Assembly (NCBI GenBank): GCA_963835135.1
Contig: CAWIEF010000005.1
Coordinates: 496,001-560,000 of the forward strand
DNA length: 64,000 bases
Reading direction: 5' to 3'
Source: JAVVHH01 sp963835135
Lineage (GTDB): Bacteria; Pseudomonadota; Alphaproteobacteria; Acetobacterales; Acetobacteraceae
This document shows, in pieces, positions 8,278 to 17,615 of the stretch. Both the position numbers and the translations under genes were made by a program. The notes beneath the pieces were generated by a model. It saw only the letters and a list, made by a program, of their open reading frames with translations. It was not told the origin of the DNA and did no database searches. The first letter of the stretch is position 1; each line of letters begins with the position of its first letter.

Positions 8278-9264
8278 TCAGCCTCCTTGGATTTTGGCCT
8301 CGGCATGGCCGCCGAACTTTGCCCGCATCGCCGACAGCAGCTTGTCTGCGAACGTATTCATCTGCCGACTGCGGAACCGGGCGAAGAGCGACGCGGACAG
8401 CACCGGCACCGGCACCGCTTCCTCGATCGCCGCCTCGATGGTCCAGCGCCCCTCGCCGGAGTCCGCGACCCCGCCCTGAAAGTTGGACAGCGTCTCGTTC
8501 TCCGCCAGCGCCAGCGCCGTCAAGTCCAGCAGCCACGACGAGACCACGCTGCCGCGCCGCCAAACCTCGGCGATGTCGGCCACGTCGAGCGTGAAGCGCT
8601 CGGTCTCCGGCAACTCCTCGCTCATCTTGTGGTGCAGGATGTCGAACCCCTCGGCATACGCCTGCATCATTCCGTATTCGATGCCGTTGTGCACCATCTT
8701 GACGAAGTGGCCCGCCCCGGCCGGCCCCGCATGGATGTAGCCCTGCTCCGCCCGCGGGTCGCGGCCATCCCGGCCTGCCGTCCGCTCGATGTTCCCGAGG
8801 CCCGGCGCCAGCGCCTTGAAGATCGGGTCGAGATGGCTCACCGCATCCTTCTCGCCGCCGATCATCATGCAGTAGCCGCGCTCGAGCCCATAGATCCCGC
8901 CCGAGGTGCCCACGTCGACGTAGATCAGCCCTTTGTCGCGCAGCGTCGCCGCCCGCCTGATGTCGTCCTTATAGTAGGAGTTGCCACCATCGATGATGAT
9001 GTCGCCCGTCTCCATCATCCCGGCCAACTCATGCACCGTATCCTCGGTGATCTTTCCCGCCGGCAGCATGACCCAAACCGCCCGCGGTGCCTTGAGCTGC
9101 TTGACCATGTCGGCCAGCCCGCCCACGCCCGCCGCGCCATCCTTCGAGAGCGCATCGACCGCCCCCGCATCGCGATCATAGACGACCGTCTCATGCCCGG
9201 CCCGCATCAACCGGCGGCTGATGTTCCCGCCCATCCGGCCGAGGCCGATGATCCCAAGCTGCAT
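8278..9264 (-). CDS. gnd: 6-phosphogluconate dehydrogenase, decarboxylating (short GntZ/YqeC type)
   Basis: 328 residues, matching the short class rather than the 470-residue enteric type. The Rossmann motif GIIGLGRMGGN is at the N-terminus and the substrate signature IIDGGNSYYKDD near residue 90. It oxidises and decarboxylates 6-phosphogluconate to ribulose 5-phosphate. It is separated from tal-pgi upstream by the hairpin repeat at 9287-9400 and followed closely by zwf. Cofactor preference (NAD or NADP) cannot be told by eye. Confidence 0.94.
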   Translation of the reverse strand: MQLGIIGLGRMGGNISRRLMRAGHETVVYDRDAGAVDALSKDGAAGVGGLADMVKQLKAPRAVWVMLPAGKITEDTVHELAGMMETGDIIIDGGNSYYKDDIRRAATLRDKGLIYVDVGTSGGIYGLERGYCMMIGGEKDAVSHLDPIFKALAPGLGNIERTAGRDGRDPRAEQGYIHAGPAGAGHFVKMVHNGIEYGMMQAYAEGFDILHHKMSEELPETERFTLDVADIAEVWRRGSVVSSWLLDLTALALAENETLSNFQGGVADSGEGRWTIEAAIEEAVPVPVLSASLFARFRSRQMNTFADKLLSAMRAKFGGHAEAKIQGG

Positions 9265-9286
9265 ACCTGCTTCCCCTGCAAAGTTT

Positions 9287-9400
9287 ACTCCCTCCCCCGC
9301 TGGCGGAAGAGGGTCGGGGCGAGGGTGGTCAGCCAGGCCATCGCATCGTCGCGTGGTCCCACCCTCACCCTGCCCTCTCCCGCCAGCAGGAGAGGGTAGG
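9287..9400. repeat. Intergenic hairpin repeat, family A copy 2
   Basis: Arms 9287-9328 and 9359-9400 are near-identical inverted copies of a 42-base sequence, with a 30-base spacer. Each arm also contains its own smaller palindrome around GCTGGCGG. It lies between tal-pgi and gnd inside the pentose phosphate operon. The arms match the type seen at 1594-1680. Such an element would form a very stable RNA stem and may act as attenuator, processing site or transcript stabiliser. No coding capacity. Confidence 0.8.
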
Positions 9401-9403
9401 CGA

Positions 9404-12259
9404 TCAGAGCGCCTTCTCGATCAACGCCGTCAGCGTCTTCAGCCCGGCCGCGACATCTGCCCCGAGATGCACCCGCATCGCCCGGCGACCCCGTTCGGCC
9501 AGCACGTCGAAATCGCCGCGCGCCTGCGCCGCGATTACGGTGCCGAAGCTATACGTCTCGCCCGGCACCGGCAGATCGTCCGGATGCTCGGCGGTGATCT
9601 GCAGCACCACGCCGCTGTTCGGCCCGCCCTTGTAGGCCTGTCCCGTCGAGTGCAGGAACCGCGGCCCGAACCCGACGCAGGTCGCCACGTGCTTCTTGTC
9701 GCGGATCATCCGTCGCAACGACGTCAGCGCCTCGATGGCTGCCGGCGTCCGATCGACATAAGCCAGCAACGCCACGTAATCGCCAGCCTTGACCCGGGCG
9801 AACTGCGCCTTGATCGCAGCCGCGACGTCGCTCCCCAACGCCGTCGCGCCAGCGGCGTCCGCGAACAGCGTCATCCCCTCGCCCTCCGCAAACGGCGTTT
9901 CCGCCGGCAACGAGCCGGACGCGCTGTAGGCGTCCATCAGCTTCTTGGTCTCGATCTTGCTCGCCTCGACGTCGGGCTGGTCGAACGGGTCGATCCCGAT
10001 CACCGACCCGGCCACCGCAGTCGCGAACTCCCACAGGAAGAACACTTGTCCGACCTGCATCGGCGTGCCGACCTCGATCGTCACCACCGGGTGCCCCGCC
10101 GCTGCCAGTGCAGCCACTTCGGCATCGGGCCCGCTCTCGCCGGCGAGCTTGATATAGGCGAACAGCCGGTCCTGGCCATAGACCGACGGTGCCCCGATCG
10201 GCTCGCCATCGACCGGCACGATGCCGCGTCCAATCTTGCCCGTGCTCTCTGCCAGAAGCTGCTCGAGCCACGCTCCAACATCGGCCAGTCCTGGCGACGC
10301 AAAGATCGTCACCTTGTCCCGCCCCGCGTTGGCAGCCTCGCCGAGGATGAAGCCGAGCTTGGCGCCCGGGTTGGCCGCCGGCGGCGTCCCCGCCGCGCAC
10401 GACCGCACCATCAGTGCGGTGGCCTCGGTGAAGGCCTTCAAGTCCAGCCCCATCGCGGCCGCCGGGACCATCCCGAAGTTCGACAGCACCGAGTATCGTC
10501 CACCGATCGTCTTGTCGCCGAAAAACACGTCGGCGAACCCGTCGCCCTCGGCGACCGCCTGCATCTTCGAGCCCGGGTCGGTGACCGCGACGAAATGCTG
10601 GCCGGCCTTATCGCCGACCGTTTTCTTCATCTCGTCCCAGAAATACGCCTTGAAGATGTTCGGCTCGAGCGTGCTGCCCGACTTGCTGCTCACGATGCAC
10701 AGCGTCTTGGACAGATCCACTTTGGCGTGCAGCGCCTTGATCTGCGCCGGGTCGGTGCTGTCGAGGATGTGCAGCGTCGGAAAGCCCGGCTGCGTGCCGA
10801 ACGTCTCCGCCAGCACCTCCGGCCCGAGGCTCGACCCGCCCATCCCGAGCAGCAGGATGTCGGTGAACCCTGATGCCTTCACTCTGTCCTGGAACGCCTG
10901 CAGCTTCGGCAACTCCGCCGTCACGGCATCGACCACCCGCAGCCAGCCCAGCCACTTGCCCTCGTCGCCGCCGGTCCAGACCGACGCCGCGCCGGCCCAG
11001 AGGTCGCGCAGCGTGCCTTGCGTCGACCAGCGCTTCGCCGCGGCATCGACCGAGGCCTGCAAGCCGTCCGGCAGCTTCGCCGACATCGAAGCCACCCTGT
11101 TGCCCAGCATCGTCGCCCGCTTGACCGCCACCGCGCCCAGCAGGTTGTCGGCCGCATCGGCGAACAGCTTGACGCCGTCCACCACCAGCGCCTTCGTCAC
11201 CCCATCCAAATCCAGCCCGGCCCGTTCGGCCTCCGCCAGCACCGCCTCGGCGCCCTCGACGTCCTCGACCAAGCTCTCGCGCAACGACCCGTGGTCGCGG
11301 AACGCGTCCATCGTCGCCGGCGGGATCGTATTGACCGTATCGCGCCCGATCAGCTCGTCGACATACAGCACGTCGCTATACGCCTTGTCCTTCACGCCCG
11401 TGCTGGCCCACAACAGCCGCTGCGGCTGCGCGCCGGCCTGGGCCAGCGTCTGCCACCGTGGGGACCCAACCAGTCCGAGATAATGCTGATACGCCATTTT
11501 GGCGTTCGCGATCGCAACCTTCCCGCGCAGCGACTTCAGCCCGGTCTCCCCAGAAGCCACCCGCTCGTCGATTTTCTTGTCGATCGCCACGTCGATCCGG
11601 CTGACGAAGAAGCTCGCCACGCTGGCGATGTCGGCCACGCTCTCGCCCCTCTTGGCCCGCGTCTCGAGCCCGGCGATGAACGCCTCCGCCACGGCCTGAT
11701 ACGCGCTTTGCGCGAACAGCAGCGTCACGTTGATGTTGATTCCCTCGCTGATCAGCGTCTGGATCGCCGCGACCCCCTTATCGGTCCCCGGCACCTTGAC
11801 CATCAGGTTCGGGCGAGCGACCCACTTCCACAACCGCCGCGCCTCGGCCACCGTCTCATCGGTGTGAAGCGCCAGATACGGTGACACCTCAATGCTGACG
11901 TAACCGTCGATCTTGTTGGTCGCCTCGTAGACCGGCCGCATCATGTCGCAGGCTGCCTGGATGTCCTGCACCGCCAACGCCTCGTAGACGTCCAGCGCAT
12001 CCATATCGCCTTTCTCTGCGAGCGCCTTGAATCCCTCGTCGTAATCCGTGCCCGACCCCATCGCCTTCTCGAAGATCGCCGGGTTCGACGTGATCCCCTT
12101 CAGACCGTCGCGATCCACGAGCTCCTGCAGTTTGGGCCCGATGAAGCTCCGCTGGATGAAATCCAGCCATGGACTCTGCCCGTAGGCTTCCATCTGCTTG
12201 AGCGGATTTCCCGTGGCCATGTCGCCCGGAGTCACGCTGGTGCGATTGATGACGTTCAT
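9404..12259 (-). CDS. Bifunctional transaldolase / glucose-6-phosphate isomerase
   Basis: 951 residues from ATG 12259, which overlaps the tkt stop (TGATG). The open frame extends upstream to 12508 but that part is a shadow of tkt. Residues 1 to about 370 are a TalB-like transaldolase (early signature GITSNPAIFEKAMGSG; strand with LMVKVPGT for the Schiff-base region). Residues from about 375 to the end are a Pgi-type sugar isomerase domain with LLLGMGGSSLGPEVL and a SKSGSTLEPN phosphate loop. Fusion links sedoheptulose/erythrose exchange with fructose-6-P to glucose-6-P conversion, feeding carbon back to zwf. Tal-Pgi fusions are known in acetic acid bacteria and some other groups. Confidence 0.95.
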   Translation of the reverse strand: MNVINRTSVTPGDMATGNPLKQMEAYGQSPWLDFIQRSFIGPKLQELVDRDGLKGITSNPAIFEKAMGSGTDYDEGFKALAEKGDMDALDVYEALAVQDIQAACDMMRPVYEATNKIDGYVSIEVSPYLALHTDETVAEARRLWKWVARPNLMVKVPGTDKGVAAIQTLISEGININVTLLFAQSAYQAVAEAFIAGLETRAKRGESVADIASVASFFVSRIDVAIDKKIDERVASGETGLKSLRGKVAIANAKMAYQHYLGLVGSPRWQTLAQAGAQPQRLLWASTGVKDKAYSDVLYVDELIGRDTVNTIPPATMDAFRDHGSLRESLVEDVEGAEAVLAEAERAGLDLDGVTKALVVDGVKLFADAADNLLGAVAVKRATMLGNRVASMSAKLPDGLQASVDAAAKRWSTQGTLRDLWAGAASVWTGGDEGKWLGWLRVVDAVTAELPKLQAFQDRVKASGFTDILLLGMGGSSLGPEVLAETFGTQPGFPTLHILDSTDPAQIKALHAKVDLSKTLCIVSSKSGSTLEPNIFKAYFWDEMKKTVGDKAGQHFVAVTDPGSKMQAVAEGDGFADVFFGDKTIGGRYSVLSNFGMVPAAAMGLDLKAFTEATALMVRSCAAGTPPAANPGAKLGFILGEAANAGRDKVTIFASPGLADVGAWLEQLLAESTGKIGRGIVPVDGEPIGAPSVYGQDRLFAYIKLAGESGPDAEVAALAAAGHPVVTIEVGTPMQVGQVFFLWEFATAVAGSVIGIDPFDQPDVEASKIETKKLMDAYSASGSLPAETPFAEGEGMTLFADAAGATALGSDVAAAIKAQFARVKAGDYVALLAYVDRTPAAIEALTSLRRMIRDKKHVATCVGFGPRFLHSTGQAYKGGPNSGVVLQITAEHPDDLPVPGETYSFGTVIAAQARGDFDVLAERGRRAMRVHLGADVAAGLKTLTALIEKAL

Positions 12260-14352
12260 CACTTGCCTCCTTTCGCCAGGCTGCGGGCCGTGTCGAGCAC
12301 CGCCTCGGGGGTAAAGCCGAACTTCTTCATCAGCGCCGACGCCGGCGCCGAAGCTCCGAACGTGTGCATCCCAATCACCTTGCCCTTCGGCCCGACATAT
12401 CGGTCCCAGCCGATGCTGGACCCCTGCTCGACCGCCAGCCGCGCTGTGACCCCGCTCGGCAGCACGCTCTCCCGATACGCCTCGTCCTGGTCCTCGAACA
12501 ATTCCCAACTCGGCATCGAGACGACCCGCGCGTTGACCCCCTCCGCAGTCAGCGTCTCATACGCCCCGACGCACAGCGACACCTCGCTCCCCGTCCCAAT
12601 CAGAATCACGTCCGGCGTCCCCGCGCAGCTCGCCATCACGTATGCGCCGCGCGCGACCCCGTCTGCCGACGCATACTTCGTCCGATCGAACGTCGGCAGC
12701 GCTTGCCGGCTCAGCGCGAATGCCACCGGCTTGTCGTGCTCACGCATCGCCACCCGCCAGCCCTCGGCCACCTCGTTAGCGTCCGCCGGCCGCAAGACGA
12801 TCATCCCCGGGATCGCCCGCAGCGCGATCAGCTGCTCGATCGGCTGGTGCGTCGGCCCGTCTTCGCCCACGCCGATACTGTCATGGGTGAAGATGTAGAT
12901 GACCGGCAGCTCCATGATCGCCGCCAGCCGGATGGGCGGCTTCATGTAATCGCTGAAGATCAGGAAGCCGGAGCCGTAGACCCGCAACCCGGACAACGCC
13001 ATGCCGTTGCAAATGCTGCCCATGGCATGCTCGCGGATGCCGAAATGCAGGTTGCGCCCAGCGTAGTTGGCCGCCTCGAAGCTCCCCGCCCCCTCGAACG
13101 TGAGGTTCGACTTCGTCGACGGCGCCAGGTCGGCCGCGCCGCCAATCAGCCACGGCACCTGCTTGGCGATCGCGTTCAGCACTTTTTGCGACGAGTCCCG
13201 CGATGCGATTCCCTTTGCATCCGCCGGGAACACCGGGACCTCGCTGTCCCACCCCGCCGGCAGCTCGTGGTGATCGATCATGTCGATCTCGGCCGCCAGT
13301 TCCGGGTATTCCGCGCGATACTTCTCCAGCATCTCCATCCACGCATGACGCAGCTTGCCGCCGCGCGCACCGAGCTTGTTGGAGAAATGCTCCTGCACGC
13401 CCGCGGGCACCCGGAAGCTCTCGTCTTCCGGCCAGCCATAGAAGCGCTTGGCCGCCTTGATCTCTTCGGCGCCGAGCGGCTCGCCATGCGCCTCGCGCGT
13501 GCCCTGCTTCTTCGGCGCCCCATAGCCGATCACGCTGTGCACGACGATCAGCGTCGGCTTGTCGTGCACCATCTCCGCTTCCTGCAGGTCGGCCAGCAGC
13601 GACGTCGTGTCGTTCGCGTCGTCGAGGTGGATCACGTTCCAGCCATACGCCTGGAAGCGCGCTCCCACGTCTTCGCTGAACGCGAGATTGGTCGATCCTT
13701 CGATCGTGATGTGATTGCTGTCGTAGATCCAGACCAGGTTCGACAGCTTCAGGTGACCGGCCACGCTCGCCGTCTCGCTCGAAACCCCCTCCATCATGTC
13801 GCCGTCGCCGCACAGCGCGTAGACGCGGTAATTGAAGAGGTCGAACCCTGGCTTGTTGTAGCGAAGTCCCATGTAGCGCTGCGCCATCGCCATGCCGACC
13901 GAGTTGGCGACACCCTGGCCCAGCGGCCCCGTGGTCGTCTCCACGCCCGACGTGAACCGGTATTCCGGATGACCCGGCGTCACGCTGCTCAGCTGGCGGA
14001 ACTGCTTGATGTCCTCCAGCGTGACCGCCGCCTCGTTCAGCGGCCCATCCTTGCCGAGCTTGCGCACGCCGGCCAAGAACAGCAGCGAATACAGCAACAT
14101 CGACGCGTGCCCGACGCTCAGCACGAACCGGTCGCGGCCCGGCCAGGACGGGTCCGCCGGGTCGTATCGCAGCATGTCCTGCCACAGCGTGTATGCCACC
14201 GGCGCGAGCGCCATCGGCGTTCCCGGATGCCCGGAATTGGCCTTCTGCACCGCGTCCATGGAGAGGGTGCGGATCGTGTCGATGCAGAGCGTGTCGATGT
14301 TGGTATCCGCGGGCTCCGCGCCCAATGCCTTACTTTGCGTGGCAGCCGACAT
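12259..14352 (-). CDS. tkt: Transketolase
   Basis: 697 residues. A thiamine diphosphate enzyme of the non-oxidative pentose phosphate pathway that moves two-carbon units between ketoses and aldoses. The N-terminal signature ANSGHPGTPMALAP, the ThDP/metal motif CGDGDMMEGVSSE and the central transketolase motif DGPTHQPIEQL are all visible. It is first in the minus-strand operon tkt, tal-pgi, gnd, zwf, HAD, pgl, patatin. The likely promoter is in 14353-14511, which is otherwise empty apart from the leader of the divergent chaC gene. Confidence 0.96.
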   Translation of the reverse strand: MSAATQSKALGAEPADTNIDTLCIDTIRTLSMDAVQKANSGHPGTPMALAPVAYTLWQDMLRYDPADPSWPGRDRFVLSVGHASMLLYSLLFLAGVRKLGKDGPLNEAAVTLEDIKQFRQLSSVTPGHPEYRFTSGVETTTGPLGQGVANSVGMAMAQRYMGLRYNKPGFDLFNYRVYALCGDGDMMEGVSSETASVAGHLKLSNLVWIYDSNHITIEGSTNLAFSEDVGARFQAYGWNVIHLDDANDTTSLLADLQEAEMVHDKPTLIVVHSVIGYGAPKKQGTREAHGEPLGAEEIKAAKRFYGWPEDESFRVPAGVQEHFSNKLGARGGKLRHAWMEMLEKYRAEYPELAAEIDMIDHHELPAGWDSEVPVFPADAKGIASRDSSQKVLNAIAKQVPWLIGGAADLAPSTKSNLTFEGAGSFEAANYAGRNLHFGIREHAMGSICNGMALSGLRVYGSGFLIFSDYMKPPIRLAAIMELPVIYIFTHDSIGVGEDGPTHQPIEQLIALRAIPGMIVLRPADANEVAEGWRVAMREHDKPVAFALSRQALPTFDRTKYASADGVARGAYVMASCAGTPDVILIGTGSEVSLCVGAYETLTAEGVNARVVSMPSWELFEDQDEAYRESVLPSGVTARLAVEQGSSIGWDRYVGPKGKVIGMHTFGASAPASALMKKFGFTPEAVLDTARSLAKGGK

Positions 14353-14511
14353 GTATGCTCTCCTTCACGGCCCGGCTCCGGCGATGCCCAAGGCCCGGTT
14401 CCGGCCGTGCTACTTCCGTCATATGATGAAACCTGACACTGCGCCGTAACCCAGGCCTATGCAACGGACAGACGTGTTACGGACGGTCCGGCACAGGCGA
14501 ACAGCGACACA

Positions 14512-15228
14512 ATGACGAACACACCGACGAGCCCTTCGATCATCACGCGCGCCATGCTCGAGAATGGCGGCCTGGACCGCATGATCGGCGACGACATCCC
14601 CGGCCTGGTCCGCCTCACCGACGCCGAGCGGCACGCGTCCCTCGCCGCCCTACTTGCGGCCCGTCCGGGCCCGGCCGGCGCCGGCGCGTGGGTCTTTGCG
14701 TATGGCTCGCTGATCTGGAACCCGGCCATGCGCTTCCTCGAGCGCCGCTTCGCCCGCCTGCACGGCTGGCATCGATCGTTCTGCCTCTCGACCAAGGCGG
14801 GACGCGGCTCGCCGGAGCTGCCGGGCCTCGTTCTGGGCCTGGACCGCGGCGGCGCCTGCGCCGGAGCCGCATTCCTCCTCGCCGAGGATGGCCTCGAGAC
14901 CGAGCTCACGCTGCTCTGGAAGCGCGAGATGCTCTCGGGCAGCTACACGCCCCGCTGGCTCCGCGTCCGCGACGGCGCGGGCAAGCCGTTCGGCCACGCG
15001 ATCGCCTTCACCATCAACCGCCACGCAGCCCAATACGCGGGCAAGCTCGATGACGATGAGTTGGTCCATCGTTTGTCGCAGGCCAAGGGCGCACTCGGCA
15101 GCTCGGCGGATTATTTGTTTCAGACGCGGGAGGGTTTGCGCCTACTCGGCATCGTCGACCGGCGCATCGAGCACCTCGCCCAGCAAGTGGAAGTCGAAAT
15201 CAGTGCCGCGCGTCAGTTGGCGAAGTAG
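14512..15228 (+). CDS. Gamma-glutamylcyclotransferase of the ChaC family
   Basis: 238 residues. The substrate-binding motif VFAYGSLIWNP near residue 62 is the YGSL signature of ChaC-type enzymes, which cleave the gamma-glutamyl bond of glutathione to give 5-oxoproline and Cys-Gly. A conserved Glu is expected in the acidic stretch further on; ELTLLWKREM is a candidate region. Start ATG 14512. It is transcribed away from tkt and converges on the small gene 15213-15422, overlapping it by 16 bases. Cytoplasmic. Confidence 0.88.
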   Translation: MTNTPTSPSIITRAMLENGGLDRMIGDDIPGLVRLTDAERHASLAALLAARPGPAGAGAWVFAYGSLIWNPAMRFLERRFARLHGWHRSFCLSTKAGRGSPELPGLVLGLDRGGACAGAAFLLAEDGLETELTLLWKREMLSGSYTPRWLRVRDGAGKPFGHAIAFTINRHAAQYAGKLDDDELVHRLSQAKGALGSSADYLFQTREGLRLLGIVDRRIEHLAQQVEVEISAARQLAK

Positions 15229-15422
15229 CGCGCCGATCCATAGCGCCGACACGCGAACTCGAGTGCATTTCGGCAAGCATTGGGCCCGCTGAATACTTCT
15301 TCGTCGGCTGCGCCCTTGCCTGGTGCGCCGACGCGCCAACGATCGGGCGAACCTTCGTCGGCATAGACCAGGGCGGCCTCGAGACGGGGGCCTTCCGCTT
15401 GAGTCGTGATTTTCGTCGTCAT
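15213..15422 (-). CDS. Small hypothetical protein, 69 aa
   Basis: I take ATG 15422 as the start; the frame continues upstream without a better ribosome site. The product is 69 residues, soluble and rich in Ala/Gly, with two closely spaced cysteines (NACRNALEFACRRYGSARY) in a C-terminal helix-like segment with aromatic and basic residues. No domain is recognised. It overlaps the end of chaC by 16 bases in convergent orientation and is divergent from the Tad-like gene at 15555. The sequence looks protein-like rather than a GC-shadow. Confidence 0.5.
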   Translation of the reverse strand: MTTKITTQAEGPRLEAALVYADEGSPDRWRVGAPGKGAADEEVFSGPNACRNALEFACRRYGSARYFAN

Positions 15423-15554
15423 CGCGGACCCCGAACATACGCCGCACTGCAACATAACTGCAAGAGGATTGCGGAGCGCCTCGAGCCAGGGGCGCGAGGC
15501 GGATTGAATAGCCCCTTAATCTTTCCGAAACCTCCACCCGGTAGTCTGGTGTCC

Positions 15555-16985
15555 ATGCAGCAAGTCTCGTCCGCCCGGCGCCGCTTGTCCGTTCTGCCAG
15601 CGCTATGGCGCCGCGCGTCGGCCAAGCTTGGCTGTGCCGGCCCGGCCAACCCTGGCCGGGCCGGCGCCGTCGCCATCGTGACGGCTGTTGCCGCACCCGC
15701 GCTTGTCATGATCGTCGGCGTTGCCGTCGATTACGGCTACGCGTCCTACGTCAACCAGCGTCTCGCTCGTGCCACCAATTCCGCCACGCTCGGGTCCATC
15801 TCCCAAACCGCCGCCACCGCGGCAGGTGGCTACACGGCCACCAGCGCGATGCAGACCGTGGGCGTCAACCTGTTCAACGCCAACCTGACCGATCTCAACA
15901 CGACGGGCGTGAACTTCTCCCTTTCCGTCGTTTCGGACGGTTCGGGCGGCGTCATCGCGACCGGTTCCTATACGTATAACTCGCCCACCTTCTTTGGTGG
16001 CCTACTTGGAATAAACAACATCTCACTGTCCGGCACAGCGAAGACCACGGCTCGGCCGGTCACTTATGTGAATTACTACATTCTTGTCGACACATCGCAG
16101 TCGATGGGCATAGCGGCTACTCAGTCTGACATGGATGCACTATATAATCGTGTCGTTGCGTATAACAATCACTCCAACAGTGAGCCCGGCTGCGTCTTCG
16201 GTTGTCATGTAAAGGCCAACGTGCAAGGCACCAACGGAATTCAGCCATATACCAATGAAGATCTAGCTCACAACACACTGGCCAACTACGGCCCACGAAT
16301 AAATCTGCGCATTGACGCGGCCGTTTCTGCGATTCAAAGCATCATCAACACAGCGAGCTCGATTGCTGGATCAACTAAGAACATCCAATTTGCTCTCTAC
16401 ACCATTCAACTTGACCCAGCTACAAACCTGTTGGTCACGCCCATCAAGTCGATGTCGCCCGATTACGCATCCTTACTCAGCGCCGCAGCCACCATCGATC
16501 TCGGCAATAACGATCAAGGGGGAGAGGGAGACAGCGACTTCCCGAACGAACTCGCCACCTTCGACACCATGCTGACAAACAGCGGCATCACCGCGAACGG
16601 TAGCGGTGCCAGTGCCACGTCACCCCTAAATTTTGTTTTTATCATCAGCGACGGCCTCTACGATGTGAACGGTTCCAACCATATCACAGGCGCATTCAAC
16701 GCAAACAACTGCACTTCACTCAAGAATAAGGCGACGGTCGGCACGATCTATACAACGTATTCAACGATTTGGGCATATAATAAGCCAGGCGGTATTCCAA
16801 ACAGTGATTTCGCTTACCTGGTTCAAAAATACACCACCCCGACCGATTACCTCAAACAGGGGCTGTCCGACTGCGCAACGTCCCCGAGTTACGCTTTCCA
16901 AGCCAATGACGGCCCCGATATCGTTGCTGCCATGCAGTCCCTTTTCCAGCGGACCCAGCCCTCGTCGGCGCGGATCACACAATAA
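15555..16985 (+). CDS. TadG-like pilus-assembly/secreted protein with VWA-like domain
   Basis: 476 residues from ATG 15555. A basic N-terminus is followed by a hydrophobic helix (AVAIVTAVAAPALVMIVGVAVDYG, near residues 40-63), the layout of TadE/TadG pseudopilin-like proteins anchored in the membrane with an exported body. After about residue 175 comes a von Willebrand factor A-like domain opening with ILVDTSQSMG, a DxSxS metal site, and later FVFIISDGLYD. The anchor region is GC-rich like the genome but the VWA part is much more A/T-rich. It is first of three adjacent Tad-like genes. No tadA, tadB, tadC or rcpA is in the window. Confidence 0.82.
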   Translation: MQQVSSARRRLSVLPALWRRASAKLGCAGPANPGRAGAVAIVTAVAAPALVMIVGVAVDYGYASYVNQRLARATNSATLGSISQTAATAAGGYTATSAMQTVGVNLFNANLTDLNTTGVNFSLSVVSDGSGGVIATGSYTYNSPTFFGGLLGINNISLSGTAKTTARPVTYVNYYILVDTSQSMGIAATQSDMDALYNRVVAYNNHSNSEPGCVFGCHVKANVQGTNGIQPYTNEDLAHNTLANYGPRINLRIDAAVSAIQSIINTASSIAGSTKNIQFALYTIQLDPATNLLVTPIKSMSPDYASLLSAAATIDLGNNDQGGEGDSDFPNELATFDTMLTNSGITANGSGASATSPLNFVFIISDGLYDVNGSNHITGAFNANNCTSLKNKATVGTIYTTYSTIWAYNKPGGIPNSDFAYLVQKYTTPTDYLKQGLSDCATSPSYAFQANDGPDIVAAMQSLFQRTQPSSARITQ

Positions 16986-17615
16986 ATGCCCTTGTTCCTC
17001 TCGTCTCGCTGTATCGCCTTTGTCACGGCCCTGCGCCGTCGAGACGGCGTCGCCGCAGTGGAGTTCGCGCTGGTCGCGATGCCCTTCGTCTTCATCCTCT
17101 TCGCCATCATCGAGATCGGCCTGATTTTCGTCACCAACATAAATCTCAGCAACGCGACACTGTTGCTCGCCCGCCAGATCCGCACCGGCGGCATCATCGC
17201 TCCGGGCGTGGCAACGACCTCGAGCTCCGGCGTCGCGCTCTCCCCCGCGGACTTCAAAACCGCAATATGCAACAACCTCACGATGGTTCCGGCCGCTGCC
17301 TGCACCACACAGCTTCAGGTCGATATCAGAACTCAATCCAGCTTCGGCCAGGCCTCGGCCAACCCTATCTCAGGCACCACCTTCGACAACGCGTCCTTCT
17401 GCTTCTACTCGGGCGCCAGCGGTTCGATCGTCGAGTTCCGCGCCTACTATCTGTGGCCGGTCGCAACGCCGGTCCTGCTCTCCGCTCTGGTCAACGCCAC
17501 CAGCTACAAGGCCGGAGCGACAACCACCGCGGGCAACTTTTACATCCTGCGATCGGCCGAGGCCTTCAAGATCGAGCAGAACTCGTCCGGCGCCAACTCG
17601 GGATCCGGCTGTTGA
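16986..17615 (+). CDS. TadE-like pilus-assembly protein
   Basis: 209 residues; ATG 16986 immediately follows the upstream stop. The N-terminus shows the TadE-type motif DGVAAVEFALVAMPFVFIL leading into a hydrophobic helix (residues about 20-45), including the Glu typical of prepilin-like processing/assembly. The remainder is a secreted-type domain with Cys pairs (ICNNL, AACTTQ, SFCFY). Expected role: minor pseudopilin or envelope-anchored component of a tight-adherence-like system. Overlaps the next gene by four bases. Confidence 0.85.
   Translation: MPLFLSSRCIAFVTALRRRDGVAAVEFALVAMPFVFILFAIIEIGLIFVTNINLSNATLLLARQIRTGGIIAPGVATTSSSGVALSPADFKTAICNNLTMVPAAACTTQLQVDIRTQSSFGQASANPISGTTFDNASFCFYSGASGSIVEFRAYYLWPVATPVLLSALVNATSYKAGATTTAGNFYILRSAEAFKIEQNSSGANSGSGC

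Noticed and set aside
6841..9399. 852-codon plus-strand open frame
   Set aside because: Antisense shadow of zwf and gnd; Arg/His/Leu-rich low-complexity product typical of GC-rich genes, and the opposite strand has clear enzymes.
12364..14436. 690-codon plus-strand open frame
   Set aside because: Mirror of tkt; no ribosome site and no protein-like composition.
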